From positions 620,001 to 684,000 of the forward strand of contig NZ_CAMLHC010000001.1 in NCBI RefSeq assembly GCF_946479755.1: a stretch of DNA of 64,000 nucleotides, in the 5' to 3' direction. Every line of letters begins with the position of its first letter. Position 1 is the first letter of the stretch. This DNA is from an uncultured Chitinophaga sp. GTDB lineage: Bacteria > Bacteroidota > Bacteroidia > Chitinophagales > Chitinophagaceae. The position numbers and the translations under genes are program-made. This document shows, piece by piece, positions 42,255-50,709 of this stretch. The notes beneath the pieces are model-generated. The model was not told the DNA's origin. It was given only the letters and a program-made list of their open reading frames with translations, and did not search any database.

Positions 42255-43244
42255 TTAGTTGGCACAACCGGTCCCGGACAGGTGAACGGTGTTTCCTTTT
42301 ATCGTATAGGTGATACCATATATGAGCCTGAGCGCATCCAGTATCTGGTGAATATTATCCGACCGCCGGAAGGATGTTGTGATCCTGCAGGCAGATACAG
42401 CCGGATTGTCAGGGATGATGGTCAGGCCGTAGGTTTGCTCCAGGACCAGCTGTAGTTCCCGGAAACTGGCATCCTGCAGGGATACGTTTCCCTGTGACCA
42501 GTCGGCGGCGGTGGACCGGTAAGGAATACTTCTCCATTCGCCGCTTTGTTTAGCGGCAACGATGCCTTCGCCGGCATGTAAAACGCTGAAGGTGTCTGCC
42601 TGTACGGCGCCTTCGGCCACGCCTATACGTTCTTCCGGCAGGCTGCCATAGCTTTGTACGCTAAAGGCGGTGCCCAGGTCGGTGACGCGTCTGCCGGAAG
42701 GCAACTGTACACTGAAAGGATGCAGGCTGTCATGCACCACCTGGAAGCAGGCTTCCCCTTCGAGCAACTGTATGCTGCGCCTGGTAAAAGGCGGTAGGTA
42801 ACGGATACTGCTGCCACCGGACAGCCAGGCGGTGGAGCCGTCGGGCAGTGTTACCTGCTGCAGCTGGTCGGCCGGACTGCTGATCACTATGTAAGCGGCA
42901 GGCCGTGGCCTGGTAAACAGGTAGAGGCCTGTCAGCACCAGCAACGCCAGGCTGGCCGCGGCGGCTATACGGAAACGTATTTTTCGTACGTTTGCCGGCG
43001 TTATAACTGCCGGTGGCTGTATCATCATTTTTAGCCTTTCTTCCTGCCCGGCCAGGTCCTGTTCCATTCCAAACCGGTATAAAGATAGCACCAGCAGTTC
43101 GGCGCTGTCAAAGACGGTCTGATGCTCGGGATGTTCTTTCCGCCGTTGCTGCCAGTATTGAACGGCTTGTTCATCCTTTTGCAGGCAACAGGCAATAAAA
43201 GAGTCTGAATGAACAAGATGTTCAATAGTGATAGGCTCGTGCAT
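42255..43244 (-). CDS. FecR-family anti-sigma factor/signal transducer
   Basis: 329 residues. Cytoplasmic N-terminus (~1-85) that binds the sigma factor, one membrane segment (FRIAAAASLALLVLTGLYLF, ~95-115), then the periplasmic FecR domain (ITLPDGSTAWLSGGSSIRYLP-like, seen as VTLPDGSTAWLSGGSSIRYLPPFTRRSIQLLEGEACFQV) and a C-terminal DUF4974-type region (VSLQDASFRELQLVLEQTYGLTIIPDNPAVSACRITTSF, ending KGNTVHLSGTGCAN) that contacts the STN domain of the receptor. It follows the sigma gene by 86 bases and precedes the receptor by 5 bases. Standard order sigma-fecR-receptor. Confidence 0.95.
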   Translation of the reverse strand: MHEPITIEHLVHSDSFIACCLQKDEQAVQYWQQRRKEHPEHQTVFDSAELLVLSLYRFGMEQDLAGQEERLKMMIQPPAVITPANVRKIRFRIAAAASLALLVLTGLYLFTRPRPAAYIVISSPADQLQQVTLPDGSTAWLSGGSSIRYLPPFTRRSIQLLEGEACFQVVHDSLHPFSVQLPSGRRVTDLGTAFSVQSYGSLPEERIGVAEGAVQADTFSVLHAGEGIVAAKQSGEWRSIPYRSTAADWSQGNVSLQDASFRELQLVLEQTYGLTIIPDNPAVSACRITTSFRRSDNIHQILDALRLIYGITYTIKGNTVHLSGTGCAN

Positions 43245-43330
43245 CGAAGAGTGCTTTATATTATATGAGAGAAAACCGGAAATGATTTTACCCTTCTGAA
43301 GCGGAAATTTTTTTATTTTTTTTCTGAGGG

Positions 43331-43933
43331 CTAGCGTAGCAACAGTTGTACAGATGACAGGATCTCCTGTGGAAAGCCCGCTTTGGCCAGCTCCCGGCGC
43401 AGGTTTTTGATAGATTCGTTTATCTTGTTGTAGATGGTCCGTTCCGCTACGCCGGTCCTGGCGGCGATGTCCGCGTAACTCAGCCCTTCATAGTACCGCA
43501 GGCGGATAAACAATTGTTTCCTTGCTGATAAGCGTGAGATTGCGGCAGCAATAACCTGCTGCAGTTCCTGGGTGCTGTTGAGATGGATGAGAAAGTCCTC
43601 ATGGGAAGGAATCGCCTGTTCCGCTACAGCCGTCAGGGAATCACCTGGAAAGGACAGTCCGTCGGACTGTTGCCTGGTAACAGACAATAGTTGTCTCCGG
43701 AAGGAGGTATAGATATACCCTTCATGCTGGAGTACATGACCCAGCTGGTCCCTCTTCTCCCAGAAGTATAAAAAGGTCTGATGGATAGCATCTTTTACCA
43801 GGCCCTGATCGGCCTGTATCTTCATGCCATAGGCCTGCAGCGCGGGATATAACAGTCTGAATAAACGGAGGAACAGTGTTTCATCTCCCTGCACCATACC
43901 TTCCCACAACTGCCTGATATCCGGTTTAGTCAT
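43331..43933 (-). CDS. ECF sigma factor of the cell-surface signalling island
   Basis: 200 residues. Region 2 at ~20-90 (LFLRLFRLLYPALQAYGMKIQADQGLVKDAIHQTFLYFWEKRDQL) and region 4 at ~130-185 (AAISRLSARKQLFIRLRYYEGLSYADIAARTGVAERTIYNKINESIKNLRREL), the usual lengths for bacteroidete ECF factors. No extension. Divergence from the anti-sigma gene is the normal FecR-type order. It should direct transcription of the receptor and following genes when the ligand is present. A hairpin (43959-43987) lies just before its start. Confidence 0.95.
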   Translation of the reverse strand: MTKPDIRQLWEGMVQGDETLFLRLFRLLYPALQAYGMKIQADQGLVKDAIHQTFLYFWEKRDQLGHVLQHEGYIYTSFRRQLLSVTRQQSDGLSFPGDSLTAVAEQAIPSHEDFLIHLNSTQELQQVIAAAISRLSARKQLFIRLRYYEGLSYADIAARTGVAERTIYNKINESIKNLRRELAKAGFPQEILSSVQLLLR

Positions 43934-43958
43934 CGCATGCCATTTATTAACGTTGTTG

Positions 43959-43987
43959 TTCTCCCGCCTTAAAAAAGGGCGGGAGAA
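43959..43987 (-). other. Perfect hairpin upstream of the ECF sigma gene
   Basis: TTCTCCCGCC (43959-43968) and GGCGGGAGAA (43978-43987), 10 perfect pairs, in the gap between the TPR gene and the sigma start. No U tract follows on the minus strand, so it may be a weak terminator of the TPR gene or part of the sigma leader. Confidence 0.5.
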
Positions 43988-44094
43988 GGTGCGAAACTAC
44001 GTATATGCATGGCAACTCATTTTCGAGATGCGGAAATTTTAAAAAGCCGTTTTTTCCTTTTTCGATTGGCCGGAATTATTTATAGCATCGAAGG

Positions 44095-45063
44095 TTAGCC
44101 ATGGGCTACATCGAGACAGGAATGCAGGAAATCGAGATAAGGCTGCGCTTCATTTTCAAACAGTTTTTCTCCTCCGAGTGTATGAGCGCGCAGCAGGTAT
44201 TCCCGGGCGTCTGCATGTTCTTCCAGTTCCAGCAGCACTTCTCCGAGGCGTAGCAACACAAATGCGTTGGCCTGACCGTTTTCCGCTATGTTGGCTTTGG
44301 CGGCTTCGAGATAGGGCAACGCCTGTTGGTAGTCCCGCAGCAGAAAAAAGGCGTCGCCGATAGCGGCGTTCAGTGTAAGGCTCTGGCCGAATTCAGCCTT
44401 GGGTTCGGGTATTTGTTTCAGCGCCCGTATCCAGGAGCGGGCGGCTTTTTCATAGTTGCCCGCTGCAAAGGCGCTGTGGCCCTGCTGCACCATGGGCGCC
44501 ATATAATCAATAAGGAACGGATGCAGTTCCACCGCTTCGATCTCCGGCAGTTGACGCTGAGGTTGGAGTACTTCCTGTTGAAAGCGTTTCATCACCACGG
44601 CGTCTTCCATTTGCGTATGAAGAAACAAGTCCCAGTAAAGGGCCGGTAGTCCTTTGAAATCCGACTTGCGGGCGCCGTAGCTGCGGGTCATGCGTATAAT
44701 GGTTTTAGCGGCTGCGGGCTTGTTGAGATACAGGAGAGAGGCCGCGAAGAGTACATACGGCCTTAGTTCGCCTACCGGTTCCGCGCTGGATTCAATGTCT
44801 GCCACCCAGAGCCCTGCGATGTTGCTGGCTTCCTGTATGCGGCCGGCATCCAGCAAACGCAGCAGGTGATCATTAAGCACCATCAGCGTGCAGTTGGTGT
44901 TGAACTTCGGCTCCGGCACCAGCGCCCAGGCGGCCGCGGTTTTGTCGGCCGATAACTGGATGTCTGTTTCCTGTAACGACGCGGCTTCCTGCAATATTTC
45001 ATCCAGCAGGCGTTCGAGGGCAATGGACACCGGTACTGTCTTTCTGGTTTGTCTGTTTACCAT
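44095..45063 (-). CDS. Tetratricopeptide-like (helical repeat) protein
   Basis: 322 residues from the ATG at 45063 (MVNRQTRKTVPVSIALERLLDEILQEAASL); the upstream in-frame TTG was rejected. There is no signal peptide. Helical repeats of TPR type are visible: RPYVLFAASLLYLNKPAAAKTIIRMTRSYG, VQQGHSAFAAGNYEKAARSWIRALKQIPEP, LNAAIGDAFFLLRDYQQALPYLEAAKAN, FVLLRLGEVLLELEEHADAREYLLRAHTLGG. No enzymatic motif. It is divergent from the P450 gene, with ~290 bases between, and could be a scaffold or a regulator. Its membership in the terpenoid locus is not shown. The role is unknown. Confidence 0.78.
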   Translation of the reverse strand: MVNRQTRKTVPVSIALERLLDEILQEAASLQETDIQLSADKTAAAWALVPEPKFNTNCTLMVLNDHLLRLLDAGRIQEASNIAGLWVADIESSAEPVGELRPYVLFAASLLYLNKPAAAKTIIRMTRSYGARKSDFKGLPALYWDLFLHTQMEDAVVMKRFQQEVLQPQRQLPEIEAVELHPFLIDYMAPMVQQGHSAFAAGNYEKAARSWIRALKQIPEPKAEFGQSLTLNAAIGDAFFLLRDYQQALPYLEAAKANIAENGQANAFVLLRLGEVLLELEEHADAREYLLRAHTLGGEKLFENEAQPYLDFLHSCLDVAHG

Positions 45064-45270
45064 AGATGATAAGTAGGTGTAAAACAATAACTGAAGTTAA
45101 CACATTACGGATGTGATAGTTGTCAATTACGATCAGCGGTAAAACAGCATAACATGCGTTTAACAGGGCTTACTCGTAAAAGCCCGATGATTAACGCTCG
45201 GTTAACACTGCGACTATTGTGCGTTACATAGCAATACAATCCGTATTTTGTTTATTGTAACGATATACTG

Positions 45271-45300
45271 TTTATCACCGTTTTTTTTGTTTTATCACCG
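45271..45300 (+). promoter_or_regulatory. Two TTTATCACCG decamers in the P450 promoter
   Basis: TTTATCACCG occurs at 45271-45280 and again at 45291-45300, exactly 20 bp (two turns) apart. The same decamer lies in front of the terpene synthase at 47515-47524 on the minus strand. A TATTTTG (45244-45250) lies upstream and may be part of the promoter. Confidence 0.55.
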
Positions 45301-45355
45301 TTATTTATGTACCAGCGGTCACTGCATGTGATGGCCGCACAAACGATTGTCACTT

Positions 45356-46528
45356 ATGATTTCTCCTAATTCAATTCCCTGGTTTGCAAAAATGAGAGCT
45401 GAAAACCCGGTCGTGTATGATCCGGAATTTGTTTTCTATTACGGCGTGAAAGGAGCATGGCAGATTTTTTCGCACAAGGAAGCCAAGCAGGTCCTGGGCG
45501 ATTACAATTCCTTCTCCAATCTTTTTATCCCTAACCTGGGGCAGAATATTATGGGCAGAAACCTGAACCAGAGCGATCCGCCGGACCATAAGAAACTGCG
45601 CTCGCTGGTGGCGAAGGTATTTGTGCCGTCGGTGATTTCCAGGCATGCGGACTGGATCAGGCAACAGTGTGAAGAGATTATAGAGCCGCTGCTGGAAAAA
45701 GGAGAGATGGATTTTATCCATGATTTTGCCATTGCATTGCCTAACCGCGTCATTGCGCAACTACTGGGCATTCCGGCGGAAGACCATGCGCAGGTGCACA
45801 GCTGGGTGACGACTATCGTAACCAATGTGAAGACGATGGAAGAGATGCAGGCGTCTTTTGCTGCGCAGCAACAAATTGCGAACTACCTTGACAAAATGAT
45901 TGAGATGCGGAGGATAGAACCTAAAGACGACCTGATCTCACATCTGCTGGCGTCTGAAGTGAATGGTGAAAGGCTGAACAGCGACGACCTCCTGGGCACG
46001 GTGGTGGGCATGTTCCTTGCCGGTTTTGAAACAACGTCGTCGCTGCTGGGAAATATCGCTTATACTTTCTGTCATCATCCGGAGGTGCTGGACCACTACC
46101 TGGAACATCCCGAAGATTTTGACAACATCATCAATGAAGTGCTGCGGGTGTTGCCTTCTGCCAAGTCCATGACACGGGTGGCCAAACACGACCTGGAGCT
46201 GCGGGGCCAGCAGATTAAGAAAGGCGACTACCTGAATATCTGGCTGATATCGGCTAATCATGATCCGGAGGTGTTCCCCGAGCCGGACAAATTTGATTTC
46301 CGTCGTCCGAACCATGCAGACAGCCTGAGTTTCGGGCATGGCATACATTACTGTTTCGGAGTGCCGCTGGCGAAGATGGAAACGGAGATAGCGTTAAAGG
46401 TGGTGTTTTCCCGTATCAGGAAACTCCGGATCAAAGAGGGGGCCCGGATTGAGATGACGCCGAGTACAATTATTACAGGCTTTACGAGGTTACCGGTCAC
46501 GTTTTCAGCCGTGGGCGTATATCAGTAA
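45356..46528 (+). CDS. Cytochrome P450 monooxygenase
   Basis: 390 residues, soluble bacterial class. The ATG at 45356 was chosen; a TTG three codons earlier would also be in frame. Oxygen-binding I-helix AGFETT (222-227), K-helix ExxR with Glu261 and Arg264 (EVLR), PxRF-like region (PDKFDFRRPNHADSLSFG) and the haem loop FGHGIHYCFG with the cysteine ligand Cys333. It would hydroxylate a terpene or other small hydrophobic compound. Redox partners (ferredoxin, ferredoxin reductase) are not encoded nearby. Its 3' end overlaps by 7 bases with the convergent terpene synthase, and both promoters share the decamer TTTATCACCG, which indicates one pathway. Confidence 0.96.
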   Translation: MISPNSIPWFAKMRAENPVVYDPEFVFYYGVKGAWQIFSHKEAKQVLGDYNSFSNLFIPNLGQNIMGRNLNQSDPPDHKKLRSLVAKVFVPSVISRHADWIRQQCEEIIEPLLEKGEMDFIHDFAIALPNRVIAQLLGIPAEDHAQVHSWVTTIVTNVKTMEEMQASFAAQQQIANYLDKMIEMRRIEPKDDLISHLLASEVNGERLNSDDLLGTVVGMFLAGFETTSSLLGNIAYTFCHHPEVLDHYLEHPEDFDNIINEVLRVLPSAKSMTRVAKHDLELRGQQIKKGDYLNIWLISANHDPEVFPEPDKFDFRRPNHADSLSFGHGIHYCFGVPLAKMETEIALKVVFSRIRKLRIKEGARIEMTPSTIITGFTRLPVTFSAVGVYQ

Positions 46529-47505
46529 GGGTTATAGCGGGGCGTATCAGTAATGCTCCAGTAGAAGAAGCCGGCAACCATTGTTTCCAGTCCATCCAGA
46601 TAGATCTGTATCCTTTTGTTCAGTTCTTCCCCGAAGTCAGGAAATGCCGCCCTGCAGGATACAAATTCTCCGATTTCATTATCGTGAATAGATGCCGCCA
46701 TCAACACTGCCTCTTCAAGGGTAGTGTTGTGGTGGTATTTGAGCATCATCACCAGGTTGTGCTCGTCGCCATGTTCCAGTTCCTTGCGGAGCGAGAACAG
46801 GTCATTGGCCCAGCACACCACTCTTCTGGCCAGTGCGGTCAGATGCACCATGTCCGGATGTTGCAGTACATACATGGGCAGCCATACCCCGGTGGCCAGC
46901 TCGTTGATATCGGTGCCGATATTGGCGGCGGAGAAAAACAGCCGCATATGCATGTACTGGGCCACCGTCGGATGTTTCTCCCTGTTTTTATTGTTTTTCG
47001 CTTCCCATATCGCGGCTTCAAAGGTAGCCTGTACGCTGATGAGGAACTGCGACTGCCAGCTGGGCCTGCTCAGCGCGTCGAGGCGTACGCAGATGTCGGC
47101 CAGCGCATGGAAGAATTTGTTGTCGATCGGTGACACCTTGTGTTTGAGCACATACGAAAAGCCATCTATCAGCTGCTGCAGGTAGTTCTCTTCGCGGATG
47201 TAGGCGGTTGACGGCTTTACGTGGTCCAGCTGTTCATCCAGTACAAACAGCCAGCTGTAAAGGTTGTCGATACAGCACAGCAGCTCAAAGTTTGCCTTCG
47301 GCATGGTCCGGCAGGTCATCCACGCCATTTTGTAACGGGCGAAATAACGTTCTTCCTCCGGACTGTCCAGCAGCTGGTATTTGTGCAGGAAATCAAAGGT
47401 GTTGGTGGCTACCAGTTCCACGTACGGACTGACACTGGTAGGGAACGGGCAATGCAGCCTGGGAATGACAATCTTCGCAGTAGTTTGGGTTTGATTCATA
47501 AACAT
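46522..47505 (-). CDS. Class I terpene synthase (sesqui-/diterpene cyclase)
   Basis: 327 residues, typical size for a single-domain bacterial cyclase. The first metal motif is DEQLD (residues 90-94, in LFVLDEQLDHVKPS), a DDxxD variant. The second, NSE triad N-D-x-x-S-x-x-K-E, is intact as NDLFSLRKE (Asn234, Ser238, Glu242). The final Arg-Tyr pair (PRYNPY) that closes the active site is present. An alternative ATG two codons in (47499) is possible. It cyclises a prenyl diphosphate with Mg2+. A DEQLD-containing dolabelladiene-type diterpene synthase is known from Chitinophaga pinensis, so the chain length cannot be set from sequence alone. Convergent with the P450. Confidence 0.95.
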   Translation of the reverse strand: MFMNQTQTTAKIVIPRLHCPFPTSVSPYVELVATNTFDFLHKYQLLDSPEEERYFARYKMAWMTCRTMPKANFELLCCIDNLYSWLFVLDEQLDHVKPSTAYIREENYLQQLIDGFSYVLKHKVSPIDNKFFHALADICVRLDALSRPSWQSQFLISVQATFEAAIWEAKNNKNREKHPTVAQYMHMRLFFSAANIGTDINELATGVWLPMYVLQHPDMVHLTALARRVVCWANDLFSLRKELEHGDEHNLVMMLKYHHNTTLEEAVLMAASIHDNEIGEFVSCRAAFPDFGEELNKRIQIYLDGLETMVAGFFYWSITDTPRYNPY

Positions 47506-47514
47506 TGTGACAAT

Positions 47515-47524
47515 CGGTGATAAA
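47515..47524 (-). promoter_or_regulatory. TTTATCACCG decamer in the terpene synthase promoter
   Basis: On the minus strand TTTATCACCG is followed by ATTGTCACA and the ATG at 47505. A related GATTGTCAC also stands just before the P450 ATG (45346-45354), so the two upstream regions share two words. Confidence 0.55.
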
Positions 47525-47596
47525 CAAAAAGGTACCTGTCGCGCCGGTAAAGCGCGATAAAAACGGAATGAAAAAACGGTTGATATCTGCTAAATA

Positions 47597-49414
47597 CTAA
47601 TTTTTAACGATTGCTCCCGTGAGTAGATTTTTGACCAGTACATCGATCAGGATATGAAAATCGATTGGCTTGATCATATAGGCGCTGGCCCCCTCCAGCA
47701 TTATTTCATCAATATTGGTTTCATCGGTATCGGCAGATGCAGCGATCACCGGGATGTGTCTTAAAGCAGGATTGGCTTTTAATTCTTTCAGTACATCTTT
47801 GCCGGATTTGCCCGGCAGGCTCATGTCCAGAATGATGGCATCCGGATGATTGTGTGCTTTGAGCAGCGCTTCCTGTCCATTGTCGGCATGCATAATGGAG
47901 AAGCCGCGTTTGCTCAGCAACAGCGACAGATAACGCTGGGTCATGATGTCATCTTCCACCACGAGTATTTTTTTTCCTTCAAAAGAGATCAGGTTGTTTT
48001 CTTTGATGTCGATGGTCGCGGACTTTATCTCACCGGTGAACGGCACTAACGGCAGCGATACTACGAATTCTGTTCCTTCGTCTATTTCACTGTGCACTTT
48101 GATGGTACCCCCCAGTATACGAACGAGGTGATGGGTGATGTTGAGGCCAAGCCCGCTGCCTTCTGCAAAGTTGATGGTGGTACGGGTAAACTCTTTGAAC
48201 AACGTAGCCATCCTGTCCGGCGAAATACCGGCCCCCTGGTCTTTTACAGCAATATACCAGTGGGTGTCGTCCCGGTAGATACGCAGGAAAATAGCAGTAT
48301 TGCTGCGGGTGAATTTGATGGCATTAACGAGGATATTGTTAACGATCTTAGTCAGTTTGATGCTGTCTTCCACAATGGCGTCCGGGAAAGACTCCTGTAC
48401 TTGCAGTTCTATTTTTACGCGTTTTTCATTGGCGAAATACTGGTAGATGTTGACGATGTTGGTGATCCAGCTGTAGAGGAGCACATGCTCTTTTTTGATT
48501 TCGTCGAAGTTCCCGGCGTCCAGCTTGCATTTGTCCTGCGTATTGTTGATCAGCGTCTGCAGGTTACGGCAGGCGATGAACAGGTCTTCGTCCACTTTTT
48601 TCTCGCTTCTGCTTTTTTCCTTGCCGGACAGCAGTTTCAGCTGCGCAATGCTGTAGATCGCATTCAGCGGTGTCCTCAGCTCGTGGGTCAGCTCACGGAC
48701 GTAAATATTTTTGGCGGTAACGGCTTTCTCCAGGTTGGCCGTCCGGTCTTTTACCTGTTGCTCCAATCGTGTGTTACTGGCGTGCAGTTCCTGGTTCAGG
48801 TCAGTCAGTTGCTGATTACGCACGGTGATGGTATGAAACAATTTGGCGTTGTAATGTACCAGGGTCACCAGTGATATTGAAGTCAGCGTCATCACTGTAA
48901 AAGCCGTACAATAATAGATAAGGTTCAGCATCCCCGGGCTGAAGTCCATCGGTGGCAGAATATGGATAGCGCGGTTCACTTCCAGGAATAACAGGGTGGC
49001 TGCTGAAAACATCAGGCAGTAAGTCTGTGCCCTGCCTACTTTAATAAAAGAAAGACAGGAGATCAGCAGAAATAGCGTCAGCCAGATAGGATCTACCGCT
49101 ACCGACAGGATGCTGCCGAAATAAAGCGTCGATAAATTGATCGTTACCTGGAGCGCCACGCCGGCCGTCACATGTTTCTTCTTTTTATTGCCATACAATA
49201 CCAGCGCAAACAGAACGTTGCCCAACATGGTCGCAATCAGGATACTCAGGTATCCGGAATAGAGCCAATATGTCAAACCGAAGATCGAACCTAATACGAT
49301 CAGTAAAAGCGCGACAATATTGATCTTGGTGATCCGGTAATTCAGCTCTTTTTCGTAGAAGTTACTCCTGCCTAAATGAGTGAGCGATCGGATAAAGACA
49401 TTGAATGCTTTCAT
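47597..49414 (-). CDS. Hybrid sensor histidine kinase with C-terminal receiver
   Basis: 605 residues. Six membrane segments in the first ~190 residues (NIVALLLIVLGSIFGLTYWL, LSILIATMLGNVLFALVLYG, ...) form an integral sensor. A coiled coil (~195-235) leads to HisKA with His244 (VRELTHELRTPLNAIYSIAQLK), a HATPase domain (VNNILVNAIKFTRSNTAIF, VKDQGAGISPDRM, EGSGLGLNITHHLVRILGG) and a receiver at ~480-600 with Asp530 (AIILDMSLPGKSG), VIAASAD and MIKPIDF. No output domain. It lies 91 bases upstream of the terpene synthase on the same strand, with a separate promoter between. Its partner could be the HPt protein elsewhere in the window; this is speculation. Confidence 0.94.
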   Translation of the reverse strand: MKAFNVFIRSLTHLGRSNFYEKELNYRITKINIVALLLIVLGSIFGLTYWLYSGYLSILIATMLGNVLFALVLYGNKKKKHVTAGVALQVTINLSTLYFGSILSVAVDPIWLTLFLLISCLSFIKVGRAQTYCLMFSAATLLFLEVNRAIHILPPMDFSPGMLNLIYYCTAFTVMTLTSISLVTLVHYNAKLFHTITVRNQQLTDLNQELHASNTRLEQQVKDRTANLEKAVTAKNIYVRELTHELRTPLNAIYSIAQLKLLSGKEKSRSEKKVDEDLFIACRNLQTLINNTQDKCKLDAGNFDEIKKEHVLLYSWITNIVNIYQYFANEKRVKIELQVQESFPDAIVEDSIKLTKIVNNILVNAIKFTRSNTAIFLRIYRDDTHWYIAVKDQGAGISPDRMATLFKEFTRTTINFAEGSGLGLNITHHLVRILGGTIKVHSEIDEGTEFVVSLPLVPFTGEIKSATIDIKENNLISFEGKKILVVEDDIMTQRYLSLLLSKRGFSIMHADNGQEALLKAHNHPDAIILDMSLPGKSGKDVLKELKANPALRHIPVIAASADTDETNIDEIMLEGASAYMIKPIDFHILIDVLVKNLLTGAIVKN

Positions 49415-49872
49415 CTGGATTGTAAATTTTTCATGTGAGGTTACGCTCGAGAAACGTCTTTTAGTAATGGTTACTCTGGGTGGCTTTGGACTGGAATCGC
49501 TGATTAACTTCCATCCTGCATTTAGCTAAATTTAACAAAAACCTGTTAAATAAATGATAAATATTTCCACGTATTTAAAGATTAACAAATGGCTTTTGTA
49601 AACATAGCATCCCAACCCGAATAATCTGATGTAAAAATACAATATGTTATTGTAATAAACTGAAAACCAAAATTTTATTTTTTTACGGGGAGACAAAAAC
49701 AGCAGCCCCGGGAGCTGCCTTGCTATCATGGAGGGGGAAACTTTACACACTGCAGGGGGAGGATAGCGACGAAAACCACGTGCCAGGGCCAGTTATCGTT
49801 AGCTGGTTCATTGCCGGTGAATGCCTTTTTACCGCGTTCACCGGCTTCGGGAAAAACACCCGGTCAACTTTT
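49415..49872. other. Intergenic stretch between PhzF-like and kinase genes
   Basis: The kinase-proximal part is AT-rich and likely its promoter region. At 49813-49845 a hairpin with perfect arms GCCGGTGAA and TTCACCGGC lies after the PhzF-like stop, probably its transcript end, though no U tract is visible. A short open frame at 49720-50046 lacks any family signature. Confidence 0.5.
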
Positions 49873-50673
49873 CTACCCCGGCAAACCAGGCACCTCACAG
49901 GTGCCGGTGAAATAAGTCCGGGCATAACCGGCTATCTTCACCATAGCGCCCTCATCGCTACAGTACAACGTGCCGCCACGGTCCGACAGTTGCCGGGCCA
50001 GCAGTTCCGTTTTATGAAGCCGTTCCCGCCAGTAGGGAATGAGTGAGCAGTGGGCGGAGCCGGTAACAGGATCTTCGAATATAGAAGCCTGCGGCGTAAA
50101 ATAGCGGGACACAAAATCGCAGTCCTGCCCCGGAGCCGTCACCACCACGCCGCCGGGATCAAGATTGATACGGTCCAGCAACTGACGGTTGACCTGTATT
50201 TGCCGTATATCCGTTTCCGTGTTATATACCAGCACGTAGTCACGTGCCTTTAAAACCGCCACAGGCATACGGTCCAGCGACGCTGCAATCTCCGCCGGCA
50301 GTACCGCCGGCTCCGGTTTGCGGGAGGGAAAGGAGAGGGCGTACCGTTCTCCTTCAAACGTAACCTTCAGCAGACCGCTGCGGGAATGGAAATGCAGCGT
50401 GTCGCCGGCATACCCATGGATCGTGCGGATAGCATGGGCGGTAGCCAGCGTGGCATGGCCACAGAGGTCCATCTCAATTTCAGGGGTAAACCACCGTAAG
50501 GCAAACCCATCTCCCTGTGGAATAAAAAATGCGGTTTCAGCTACGGCATTTTCCCGGGCTATCTGCAACAGCAGCCCGTCCGGCAGCCATTCCTGTAAGG
50601 GCATCACACAGGCGGGGTTCCCGCCAAAAAGGTGGTCGGTAAAGGCATCTACCTGGTAAAGTGGTAATTGCAT
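49873..50673 (-). CDS. PhzF-family isomerase/epimerase
   Basis: 266 residues, whole length of the family. Hallmarks: LYQVDAFTDHLFGGNPACVMPL at the start, the catalytic Glu region NAVAETAFFIPQGDGFALRWFTPEIEMDLCGHATLATA in the first half, and the pseudo-symmetric second half with FVSRYFTPQASIFEDPVTGSAHCSLIPYWRERL, ending RGGTLYCSDEGAMVKIAGYARTYFTG. The diaminopimelate-epimerase-like fold acts on a small acid; PhzF itself isomerises DHHA in phenazine synthesis, but most relatives lack that pathway and no phenazine gene is here. Cytosolic. Single gene with its own short upstream region. Confidence 0.95.
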   Translation of the reverse strand: MQLPLYQVDAFTDHLFGGNPACVMPLQEWLPDGLLLQIARENAVAETAFFIPQGDGFALRWFTPEIEMDLCGHATLATAHAIRTIHGYAGDTLHFHSRSGLLKVTFEGERYALSFPSRKPEPAVLPAEIAASLDRMPVAVLKARDYVLVYNTETDIRQIQVNRQLLDRINLDPGGVVVTAPGQDCDFVSRYFTPQASIFEDPVTGSAHCSLIPYWRERLHKTELLARQLSDRGGTLYCSDEGAMVKIAGYARTYFTGTCEVPGLPG

Positions 50674-50709
50674 GGTTTCTTCTTCTTTTTCTTCTTCAAT
50701 TATTACGGG

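Noticed and set aside
49720..50046. A 108-codon plus-strand frame after the PhzF-like gene
   Set aside because: It overlaps the PhzF-like gene antisense and has no domain; the non-overlapping part is a hairpin region.
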